A stretch of DNA of 14,532 nucleotides from Chitinophagales bacterium. GTDB taxonomy: Bacteria > Bacteroidota > Bacteroidia > Chitinophagales > UBA2359. The position numbers were made by a program, and so were the translations under genes. This document shows positions 7,401-13,639 of this stretch, in pieces (the first letter of the stretch is position 1; every line of letters begins with the position of its first letter). The notes under the pieces were generated by a model, which had not been told where the DNA came from, made no database searches, and was given only the letters and a program-made list of their open reading frames with translations. The stretch is from positions 2,271-16,802 of the forward strand of contig JAHDIA010000035.1 in NCBI GenBank assembly GCA_020631035.1, read 5' to 3'.

Positions 7401-9287
7401 AAAGCAACAGTGGTGGATCTCAGTGCCTCTGTTGAAGGCGAAGGCTATAAGCTTCAAGCTAGTGGGGTTTTTGATATGGGAATCGTGGGAGTCAAAGAAG
7501 ACGATTTCTTAGATTTAGACGTAGAGATTGACACTGCCTCACTTGATTTTATGGAAGGACTCATTACCGATGCCATCTCCCAAACACATGGTTGGGGCAA
7601 AGGAGAAGTGACCGTTTCGGGTAATCCAACTTCCCCTGACCTTCTGGGGCAATTAGAAGTATATGATGCAGGGACAACCATCAATTTTACCCATACCCAT
7701 TATACAGCTGATACATCATTGGTCTTTTTTAAAGAAAAAGACATCATTTTTAAGGACATTGTACTCAATGATAAATACAATAATATAGCCCTTGTCAATG
7801 GAGTATTGGACCTCAATGATTACAAAAGACTGAGTATTGATGCAATTGCAAAATCGGATAACTTTTTGTTTCTCGATACCAAACGAGCCGACAATGAAGT
7901 CTTTTATGGTACAGCATTGGCGTCTGGTCAGGTAACTTTTAAAGGACCCTTTTCCAATATAAATATGGGCATCAATGCCTCTTCTAACAAAGGAACTGTT
8001 TTGTATATTCCTGTGAGTTATGGAACAGAAGTCAGCGAGCAAAACTTCTTTACTTTTATCAACAAAAATGAAAATGGTGAAATAGAAGAGGCACCCAAAA
8101 TCAAAAGCTCATCTGTACTCAATGTATTGATGGAATTGAACATTACACCCGATGCAGAAATTCAACTGATTTTTGATTATTATGCTGGTGACATCATCCG
8201 AAGCAGAGGATATGGCGACATTCAAATGGACTATGCCACCAATGACGATTTCAAAATGTATGGCAATTACACCATTGAAAGGGGAGACTACTTATTTACC
8301 CTCCAAAACATTGTCAACAAAAAGTTTGATCTACAAAAGGGAGGCACCATCAATTTCTATGGCGACCCATACAATGCGCTTATAGACATCAATGCTGTTT
8401 ATACAGTCAAAAATACCTCTATGGCGGAATTTATGTCCGAAGATGAACTTTTAGGCGTAAACAACTCTAGCCAGTTGGTGGACACAGATGTCTTGCTCAA
8501 ATTGCAAGGAGTCCTTTCTCAACCCAATCCACAATTCAAAATTGTCATTCCAGATAGAGGCTTAGGAATCAATAATTCTGCCTCGCGCGCCATTGACGCC
8601 ATAAACAGAGATCAAGACCAAAGCGAACTAAATCGTCAGGTCTTTGGCTTATTGGTCTTCAATGAATTTTTGCCAAGACAATCGCTATTGAGCAACGACT
8701 TTTTACAGGAAAGCATTACCACTACTGTAAGCGAGTTCTTGTCCAATCAAGTGACGAGCCTATTGTCACAAACCATCCAAGAATTCATTCCTAATAGTGA
8801 TTTGAGTTTCAATTGGATCAATTACGAAAGCAATGTTCTTAGTCCTACAAATGGGAGTTTATGGGACGATCGCAACGAAATCGAGTTGGTCTTTACCAAA
8901 AGGTTCTTCAACGACCGTGTCATCATCGACATTGGAGGCAATGTAGATGTTGGGTCAACAGGCAATAATGATAATTGGGATGCCATCATCAGCGATTTCA
9001 TTGTACAATATAAAATTACCGAAGATGGAAAGTACTTTCTTAAAATTTTTAGTAAAACCGAACGAGATTTCTTGGTTGGAACCTATAAAAGAGCAGGGCT
9101 AAGTCTTTACCTGAGTGAAGAGTTTGATAATTTTGGAGAATTGCGCAGCCTATTTAAGAAACGTAGGGCGCAAAGAAAAAAACGAAAAGCACTCAAAAAA
9201 GCTGAGAAAGAAGCCCAAGCTAAAAAACAAGCTCAAGAAAGAAAAGAAAGCCAAGCAGAATTGAATAGCAATGTTGAAAATGATTGA
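4413..9287 (+). CDS. tamB: TamB-family translocation/assembly (AsmA-like, DUF490) envelope protein
   Basis: TamB-family proteins are very long beta-rich, groove-shaped proteins that span the periplasm. They are linked to phospholipid transport to the outer membrane and to outer-membrane protein assembly. The 1624-residue product has a basic N-terminus and one membrane anchor (about residues 8-31), then a long beta-rich region. The conserved C-terminal TamB domain starts near NASSNKG (1188) and includes DIQMDYATNDDFKMYG (from 1269), FTLQNIVNKKFDLQKGG and LNRQVFGLLVFNEFLP (from 1406). An acidic Asp/Glu/Lys stretch lies at about 217-230 and a Lys/Arg/Ala/Glu-rich tail from 1582. The start is TTG at 4413: a TAA (4410-4412) abuts it in frame, and the first in-frame ATG (codon 29) would delete the anchor. 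Assignment is by domain pattern; the precise role in Bacteroidota is not established. Confidence 0.9.
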   Translation: MFKTKKYTLALLCGIIALILFILGLVVLMGLPASQKWLVETYLDKLSKDLNTEISFTDAKIDVFNGIHFDNLYIEDQQGDTLLYARYFDGAIKRLDPFGPALQLGDLVLEDVWFNGYRIDKSTYNFQFLIDHFKGEKKEKEDTTKNPINFDLGLEQVLLKNIRFNLNDDFDEKWMTVNLDELHAQVDTLNLRKTTLDLDSLKITAPYFSLIDNQKSDDDEEEEKEEEKKEELDNVPFKFLDMGDWRFLSDAVELAEGTCIIQLGKPVFVNNGSIDYKNLDITNINAKSNTFVFEEDTIRTQVESASLEEISGFKLNNATTALTFSDTYLHLKDYKFKTPYSELQNDLEFKYRELVDWEDFPNTVKMKLNFEDSRIGIKDIEYFIPNLAEKLDPVTKLRELNLSGKIKGKVNNLRGDDIVVKAGDFTYMEGRVRLRGLPDIENTFIDFKLNKLQTRTEDILAFFPKLKFPKGYEKLGLIDFKGTFTGFPNDFVADGVMQTEIGTVTTDLNMEIDNIARYSGDLKLKDFDLKKFLNNEQFGIASFSSTINGQGLRTDELNVRIKGNIERFDYKGYEYNNILVDGSVDRKLFRGLFIANDENFDLNFEGEVDFNEEVPQFGFKTDVFAMDLQKLNLIKEPMTISGKADLDFVGNNIDNIVGTGDFSSFRVTRGDSTYHFKDVAFVSAIDSSGRNLELESEELSAYFQGDFSFKELPNKLKRFLNIYFPYRFAETYASDNDAIIDFGIEIHKPLGFTTLFHHNFKYLSEGSIEGSFNDAYRELSLDVDIPKAIYSNIQFDSLKLQAQSNVNSLNAQVDLRKLSSGSQYLNYISLEGEVFRDTIDFDLQVEKDSAFNNLRFDGQVYTHSDTLSLDVRTMDLKVANEHWVAEEGLLVFLNQDNYYLEDFQLEHENQTVSLQAIASELINKNEAQVNIGGIDLSELMQLLNQEGLQMDGKASGFVKAQNPFGAPVFTGDITVDDFVFKNQLLGQTILKAEKLPKATVVDLSASVEGEGYKLQASGVFDMGIVGVKEDDFLDLDVEIDTASLDFMEGLITDAISQTHGWGKGEVTVSGNPTSPDLLGQLEVYDAGTTINFTHTHYTADTSLVFFKEKDIIFKDIVLNDKYNNIALVNGVLDLNDYKRLSIDAIAKSDNFLFLDTKRADNEVFYGTALASGQVTFKGPFSNINMGINASSNKGTVLYIPVSYGTEVSEQNFFTFINKNENGEIEEAPKIKSSSVLNVLMELNITPDAEIQLIFDYYAGDIIRSRGYGDIQMDYATNDDFKMYGNYTIERGDYLFTLQNIVNKKFDLQKGGTINFYGDPYNALIDINAVYTVKNTSMAEFMSEDELLGVNNSSQLVDTDVLLKLQGVLSQPNPQFKIVIPDRGLGINNSASRAIDAINRDQDQSELNRQVFGLLVFNEFLPRQSLLSNDFLQESITTTVSEFLSNQVTSLLSQTIQEFIPNSDLSFNWINYESNVLSPTNGSLWDDRNEIELVFTKRFFNDRVIIDIGGNVDVGSTGNNDNWDAIISDFIVQYKITEDGKYFLKIFSKTERDFLVGTYKRAGLSLYLSEEFDNFGELRSLFKKRRAQRKKRKALKKAEKEAQAKKQAQERKESQAELNSNVEND

Positions 9288-9364
9288 TTTAGGTGTAAAT
9301 AGTAATGTTGTGAATGAGAAATCCCTGTTCTATTTTGGATTTAATACGGAACATTAAAGGCTTC

Positions 9365-9397
9365 GTACAAGCGTGTCTCCCTGCTGTACGCTTGTAC
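9365..9397. repeat. hairpin with shared GTGTCTCCCTGC motif
   Basis: GTACAAGCG (9365-9373) and CGCTTGTAC (9389-9397) form a perfect 9-bp stem with a 15-nt loop. The 12-mer GTGTCTCCCTGC starts on the last base of the left arm (9373-9384), the same placement as in the block at 2310. Further downstream TCAGGCGTA (9504-9512) also repeats the other block. The two regions therefore look like diverged members of one intergenic repeat family. Confidence 0.65.
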
Positions 9398-9999
9398 TTA
9401 CTGCTCCTCTAGCTTGTTTCGTAAAGTCGTAGCTTGTCTTCGTACCTCAGCCTGCGCCACTCCCTACTTCACAAAGCTATAGCAGCAGCAGGTACCACTA
9501 CCATCAGGCGTATTGAATGAAAGTCTGTACTTCGTCGAATAGGGAAAATAAAAATGTGTTGATTTTGAGGAACATATAAATCAAATCAACGCTCTTAAAC
9601 TCCTCAGTTTTTAACTCAAAAAACGATAAAAAAACAAGGATTCTTACTCGTTTAAAATAAAGGAGAAATATCCAATAAAAGCACCTAAGTAAATGATAAA
9701 AACAACTTGTTTAGTCCTAATCTGTAAATTTATTGTGCATTCTGGGGCTTGTATCTAGGCATAATTGCAACTTTTCGGTTAAGCAAACGTAATCATAGTG
9801 TTGAATAGACATAGTAGGCATAGGTGCTATGTTAATTCAATATTATGTTTTTGGTTTTTACTGAAATATTTTAACAATTCTATGTAATTACCAGAAGTTT
9901 CATGTTATTTTTGGTCTAAAAAGGAGAATATACTGCAATTTTAGTGGCAAATCTTCTCAAAAAATTAGGAAATAGTTGAAAGAATAAACTTTAATTTAT

Positions 10000-10029
10000 T
10001 TGGAGTATTCAATTTTTTCAATACCTTTG
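10000..10029 (+). promoter_or_regulatory. Bacteroidota-type promoter of the secreted T9SS protein gene
   Basis: TTG at 10000-10002 (within TTTG), a 19-nt spacer, then TACCTTTG at 10022-10029. This fits the Bacteroidota primary-sigma consensus TTG-N17-23-TAnnTTTG. The expected start site is near 10036, leaving a leader of roughly 125 nt before the ATG at 10163. It is the best promoter match in the window and agrees with the high-expression codon use of the gene it serves. Confidence 0.7.
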
Positions 10030-10162
10030 CTTGCTGAATGACTTTAGATATGTTGTCAAAGTTTATACAAAATTACTTGGTGACTTTGATTTGTATCTTT
10101 TGTCCTAATTGCGATTTCACAGAAAATAGAAAATAATTATTAAACTAAATAAATGTTATAGA

Positions 10163-11377
10163 ATGGGTAATTTTACAAACTTCTTTAAAGCAGGCTTGTT
10201 AGCAGCTTTAATCTCATTCGCCTTCCAAGGTGTCGATGCACAAACTGTTGACTGTATGAGTACAAGTGGATGTACCATTACTGCGAATCCTCCTGCAGGC
10301 AACCCAGGTGATGTTGTTAGTTATGTTTTGGTTGACGAAGATGGAAACATTGTTACTAGTTCAAGTGATGGAACATTTGAAAATGTTACTCCAGGTACTT
10401 ATACAGTATATAGTGTGAGCTATCCTTCAGACAGTGCTGCTGATTTTGCTACTATTGTAACTGGTGGTAATCAAGGTGATTTGGATACTTTCATTTCTGA
10501 TGCAGCTGTAAGTGCTGAGGTTTCTGATCCAATAGGCGTTACTTCTCCTGCTTGTAATGATTTTGAAGTTGTACACAGTGCTATTTGTAGCCCAGACAAA
10601 TCTGAGTTCCAAGTATTATTGGTCTTCCAAGGCGGTGAGGCTGGTACAGGTGGTTATGTAATCACTGACGATCAAAGTGGTGCTTCTTTCGGTCCTTTAA
10701 GTGCTAACTCAATTACTTTTGGTCCTTTTGATTCAGGTAGTGCTTATTCTTATACTGTTTCTGTAGCAGATAATCCAGAGTGTGCTGTTTCAGTTTCTCA
10801 ATCTGTTGTTGATTGTCAAACTACTGAAGTTGAATTGGCTAGATTCAGTGCAGAAGCTGCTGAAGGTGGTAACTTGTTGTCTTGGACTACAGCTACTGAA
10901 ACAAATGCTAAATACTTCATCGTTGAGCACTCTACTAATGGTTCTGATTTCCAACAAGTAGGTACTAAGTTTGCTGCTGGTAACTCTAGCGTAAACCAAG
11001 ATTATACTTTCTTGCACTCAGAATTGGCTAATGGTACTCACTACTACAGACTTAAAGAAGTAGATGTTGAAGGTAACGTTAGAATCTTCACAAGAACTAT
11101 TACAGTTATCAGAAGTGCTGAAGACTTCGCTATCACTGAGGTTTACCCAGTACCAACTGTTGACGTTATCAATGTTCAATTCATCACAAACAACGATGAG
11201 CCTTTAACAGTTCAAGTTGTTGATGTAACTGGTAAAGTTGTAGGTACTCAAAACTTCAAAGCTAATGCTGGTGTAAACCAAATTACTTTGGATGTTGCTC
11301 CATATGCTGCTGGAAACTACTTTGTTTCTATCTCTAATGGAACAAACACTATCGTTGAGAAATTTGTTAAGAACTAA
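10163..11377 (+). CDS. secreted protein with FnIII-like region and T9SS type A sorting domain
   Basis: The 404-residue protein has a clear Sec signal peptide (hydrophobic core AGLLAALISFAF, likely cut after VDA at residue 26). The N-terminal half (about 27-220) is of unknown function, rich in Gly/Ser/Thr with scattered Cys, and consistent with beta-sandwich folds. From about residue 223 (VELARFSAEA, LLSWTTATETNAKYFIVEHS, YYRLKEVDVEGNVRIF) it carries the fibronectin-III-like module that often precedes the sorting domain in Bacteroidota. The T9SS domain is about 322-404, with VYPVP in place of the usual YPNP, then VVDVTGKVV and YAAGNYFVSI. Codon use strongly favours T-ending GCT, GGT, GTT and ACT, unlike all neighbours, suggesting very high expression. 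It is monocistronic, with its own promoter and terminator. It may be an abundant surface or matrix protein; the actual role is unknown. Confidence 0.85.
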   Translation: MGNFTNFFKAGLLAALISFAFQGVDAQTVDCMSTSGCTITANPPAGNPGDVVSYVLVDEDGNIVTSSSDGTFENVTPGTYTVYSVSYPSDSAADFATIVTGGNQGDLDTFISDAAVSAEVSDPIGVTSPACNDFEVVHSAICSPDKSEFQVLLVFQGGEAGTGGYVITDDQSGASFGPLSANSITFGPFDSGSAYSYTVSVADNPECAVSVSQSVVDCQTTEVELARFSAEAAEGGNLLSWTTATETNAKYFIVEHSTNGSDFQQVGTKFAAGNSSVNQDYTFLHSELANGTHYYRLKEVDVEGNVRIFTRTITVIRSAEDFAITEVYPVPTVDVINVQFITNNDEPLTVQVVDVTGKVVGTQNFKANAGVNQITLDVAPYAAGNYFVSISNGTNTIVEKFVKN

Positions 11378-11410
11378 TTTGAGGTTCTGACAAAAAATAA
11401 ACAAAACTTT

Positions 11411-11445
11411 AAAGCCCCACAACTTAGGTTGTGGGGCTTTTTTAT
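11411..11445 (+). terminator. strong intrinsic terminator after the secreted-protein gene
   Basis: AAAGCCCCACAAC (11411-11423) pairs perfectly with GTTGTGGGGCTTT (11428-11440) over 13 bp with a TTAG loop, followed by more T. It lies 34 nt after the stop codon. The AAA/TTT ends could let it work in both directions, but no gene runs toward it from the right. Confidence 0.93.
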
Positions 11446-11478
11446 TTCTATTCCACCAAGAACTCTCATAAACTATCT

Positions 11479-11486
11479 TATTTTTG
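11479..11486 (+). promoter_or_regulatory. possible -7 box of the truB-ribF operon
   Basis: TATTTTTG matches TAnnTTTG and ends 29 nt before the truB ATG, between a strong terminator and the gene, where a promoter is needed. No TTG is seen at the usual -33 distance, so the match is partial. Confidence 0.45.
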
Positions 11487-11515
11487 CACTCAAAATTTTC
11501 AATTAACGCTGTATT

Positions 11516-12220
11516 ATGAATCAATCTAATTTCCTAAATGGAGAATTGCTTTTGTTTGACAAACCTTTGGATTGGACTTCTTTTGATGTGGTCAATAAGG
11601 TGAGAAATGTCATTCGTCGAGCCATCAATCAGAAGTGTAAGGTTGGACATGCAGGTACACTAGACCCCAAAGCAACAGGACTTTTGCTCATTGCTACAGG
11701 GAAAAAGACCAAAACATTGAGTACTCTTCAGGGATTAGGCAAAGAGTATACAGGTACTTTTAAACTAGGAGCGACTACTCCATGTTACGATACAGAAATG
11801 GAAGAGAATGCTACTTATCCTATAGAGCATATTGATGAAACGGCTCTACATACTTGTGCCCAAACATTTATCGGAGAATCTGAACAAGAAGTACCCATTT
11901 TTTCAGCTGTGAAAATCAATGGAGTACGTTCTTATCTTTTGGCAAGAGAAGGAGAAACACCACAGACGAAAAAGAGAAACATTAAAGTACATGAGTTTGA
12001 AATTACAGGGATAGAAATGCCTTATGTTCATTTTAGAGTCAAATGTAGCAAGGGAACCTATATCAGAGCCATTGCCAATGATTTTGGGAAAAAATTGAAT
12101 AGTGGAGCCTATTTGACAGCACTTAGAAGAACACAAATAGGAGAGTATAGAATTGAAAAAGCTTGGAAGTTAGATGATTTTGTTAAACAAATAGACACAA
12201 CTGAAAAGAAAACTGCATGA
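11516..12220 (+). CDS. truB: tRNA pseudouridine(55) synthase TruB
   Basis: TruB converts U55 in the T-loop of tRNAs to pseudouridine. The 234-residue protein carries the family motifs: LLLFDKPLDWTSFDVV (11-26), HAGTLDPKATGLL (45-57) with the catalytic Asp at residue 50, GKEYTGTFKLG, VPIFSAVKINGVRSY and KCSKGTYIRAIANDFG. It is shorter than the 314-residue E. coli enzyme because it lacks a C-terminal PUA-like extension, which I recall as usual in Bacteroidota. The loop reads KPLDWTS where many homologues have Gly before the aromatic residue. Its TGA overlaps the ATG of ribF (ATGA at 12217-12220), indicating translational coupling. The ATG at 11516 is the natural start for the family N-terminus. 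Confidence 0.97.
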   Translation: MNQSNFLNGELLLFDKPLDWTSFDVVNKVRNVIRRAINQKCKVGHAGTLDPKATGLLLIATGKKTKTLSTLQGLGKEYTGTFKLGATTPCYDTEMEENATYPIEHIDETALHTCAQTFIGESEQEVPIFSAVKINGVRSYLLAREGETPQTKKRNIKVHEFEITGIEMPYVHFRVKCSKGTYIRAIANDFGKKLNSGAYLTALRRTQIGEYRIEKAWKLDDFVKQIDTTEKKTA

Positions 12221-13143
12221 AAATTATCAGAGACATCAAAAACATCCCTGCGATTAAAAATGCAGTACTGACCATTGGTACGTATGATGGAGTACATCAA
12301 GGCCACCAACAAATCATCAAAAAGATAAACAAAATTGCTGCTGAGGTGGAAGGCGAAAGTGTCATCATCACCTTTCACCCACATCCTCGTTCCATCATCA
12401 ACAACAATAGGGTACAACTGCTGTCTCCTTTGAATGAAAAGTTTGAATTGATGCAGCTATATGAGGTCAACAATGTTGTAGTGGTACCATTTACTCGTTC
12501 CTTTTCTCAGCAGAGCCCAGAGGCATATGTACATGACTTTTTATACCAAAACTTTAAGCCACATACAGTTGTAATCGGCTATGATCACCGTTTTGGTAAA
12601 GACCGAAAAGGAGACATCCATTTTCTAAAGGAACAAGGGCAAAAACTAGGATTTCAAGTAGAAGAAATAAGCAAACAAGTCATTGACAATATTTCTGTTA
12701 GCTCAACCAAAATTAGGAATGCGCTTAATGACGGTAAGGTAGAAGTTGCAAAGGAATTGCTAGGACATCCTTACACCATAGAAGGCACAGTTGTAAGAGG
12801 TCAGCAACTAGGTAGACAAATAGGTTTTCCAACAGCCAATATTCAAATAACAGAAGATGACAAACTCATTCCACTACAAGGGGTATATGCTGTGAGGGTA
12901 TTGCTAGAGAAACAAACACTTAATGGAATGCTCAATATTGGTACACGGCCCACTGTTGGGGGAGAATCTGAAACCATTGAAGTCAATATTTTTGATTTTG
13001 AAGAGGATATTTATGGGCAACACCTAAAGTTGGAGTTTGTACAACACATTAGAGCCGAACAACAATTTGCAGGACTCAAAGAATTGGTCGATCAGCTTCA
13101 AAAGGATAAAGAAACTGTCTTGACTGTACTAGAAAATAGTTGA
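12217..13143 (+). CDS. ribF: bifunctional riboflavin kinase / FAD synthetase RibF
   Basis: RibF phosphorylates riboflavin to FMN and adenylylates FMN to FAD. The 308-residue protein is full length. The N-terminal FMN adenylyltransferase half (about 1-180) shows LTIGTYDGVHQGHQ (18-31, nucleotidyltransferase HxGH-type site), TFHPHPRS (52-59), VVIGYDHRFGKDRKG (118-132) and SSTKIRNAL (162-170). The C-terminal kinase half (about 183-305) shows GRQIGFPTANI (199-209), GVYAVRV (222-228) and GMLNIGTRPTVGG (237-249). It starts inside the truB stop and so depends on the truB promoter. Pairing of truB with ribF is seen in many bacteria, including Bacillus. It ends 15 nt from the convergent gene at 13159, with no obvious terminator between. 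Confidence 0.97.
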   Translation: MKIIRDIKNIPAIKNAVLTIGTYDGVHQGHQQIIKKINKIAAEVEGESVIITFHPHPRSIINNNRVQLLSPLNEKFELMQLYEVNNVVVVPFTRSFSQQSPEAYVHDFLYQNFKPHTVVIGYDHRFGKDRKGDIHFLKEQGQKLGFQVEEISKQVIDNISVSSTKIRNALNDGKVEVAKELLGHPYTIEGTVVRGQQLGRQIGFPTANIQITEDDKLIPLQGVYAVRVLLEKQTLNGMLNIGTRPTVGGESETIEVNIFDFEEDIYGQHLKLEFVQHIRAEQQFAGLKELVDQLQKDKETVLTVLENS

Positions 13144-13158
13144 AAAATCAAAAATAAA

Positions 13159-13635
13159 TTACCTACGAACCTCTGCTTTCATTTTATCTAATTCTTCTTC
13201 AGTTATAGGAATATACCAACTTTTGTTGCCTTCTTCTACAGCAATCAGCACTTTTGCCTCTTGATGTTCAGATGGGCGCAAGGCATTTTCTTTGGGCAAA
13301 CGATAGTCGTTGACAATGACTTTGAGTTCAACAAAATCCTTTTTCTTAAAGTTTTTGCTTCCTTTTACTTCATAATTGTTCCAGAAAGGGACAAAGGCAT
13401 ACTCATCTATCCACACAGTTGGAAAACTTACCTTATTGCTCTTTTTGGCAAATTGAATATTAAATACATAATCGGTTCCTTTACCAAAAGTGCTACTAAT
13501 CCAGGGAGTTGCTACTGAATTTATAAGAACAATATCTTCCTTATCCATTATTGTGCTGCCTGTATTCAATGACTTACTAGTCGCACAAGTAGATAAAAAG
13601 ATAAAAACACTCAATAGTATATGTTTAAGCAACAT
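13159..13635 (-). CDS. small putative lipoprotein of unknown function
   Basis: The product has 158 residues. The N-terminus is a lipoprotein-like signal: basic start, hydrophobic stretch HILLSVFIFL, then LSTC with Cys at 17 as candidate lipidation site; Thr at -1 is less usual than Gly, Ala or Ser. The mature part looks like one small mixed domain with several Trp and charged segments (PTVWIDEYAFVPFWNNYEV, then a Lys-rich stretch, SWYIPITEEELDKMKAEVRR at the end). I do not recognise a family. It follows holA by 4 nt on the same strand and is probably co-transcribed with it, but nothing links its function to replication. The ATG at 13635 gives the complete signal sequence. An anchored envelope protein is the best inference. 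Confidence 0.72.
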   Translation of the reverse strand: MLLKHILLSVFIFLSTCATSKSLNTGSTIMDKEDIVLINSVATPWISSTFGKGTDYVFNIQFAKKSNKVSFPTVWIDEYAFVPFWNNYEVKGSKNFKKKDFVELKVIVNDYRLPKENALRPSEHQEAKVLIAVEEGNKSWYIPITEEELDKMKAEVRR

Positions 13636-13639
13636 AGTT

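Larger units (their letters stand above)
9288..10162. other. intergenic region: repeat-like block then promoter and leader of the secreted-protein gene
   Basis: The first part (about 9355-9540) is relatively G+C-rich and structured, with a hairpin and motifs shared with 2310-2359. The rest is AT-rich. It includes a weak TATTTTTG (9906-9913) and the good promoter at 10000-10029, followed by an untranslated leader of roughly 125 nt. I see no convincing terminator directly after the tamB stop and no coding sequence. Confidence 0.65.

Noticed and set aside
9288..9360. Terminator of the tamB-like gene
   Set aside because: I could not find a stem followed by a T-run within this stretch.
11451..11460. 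Third copy of the CCACCAAG-type repeat near truB
   Set aside because: The match to the 3034/3068 repeat is only about nine bases and is not extended on either side.
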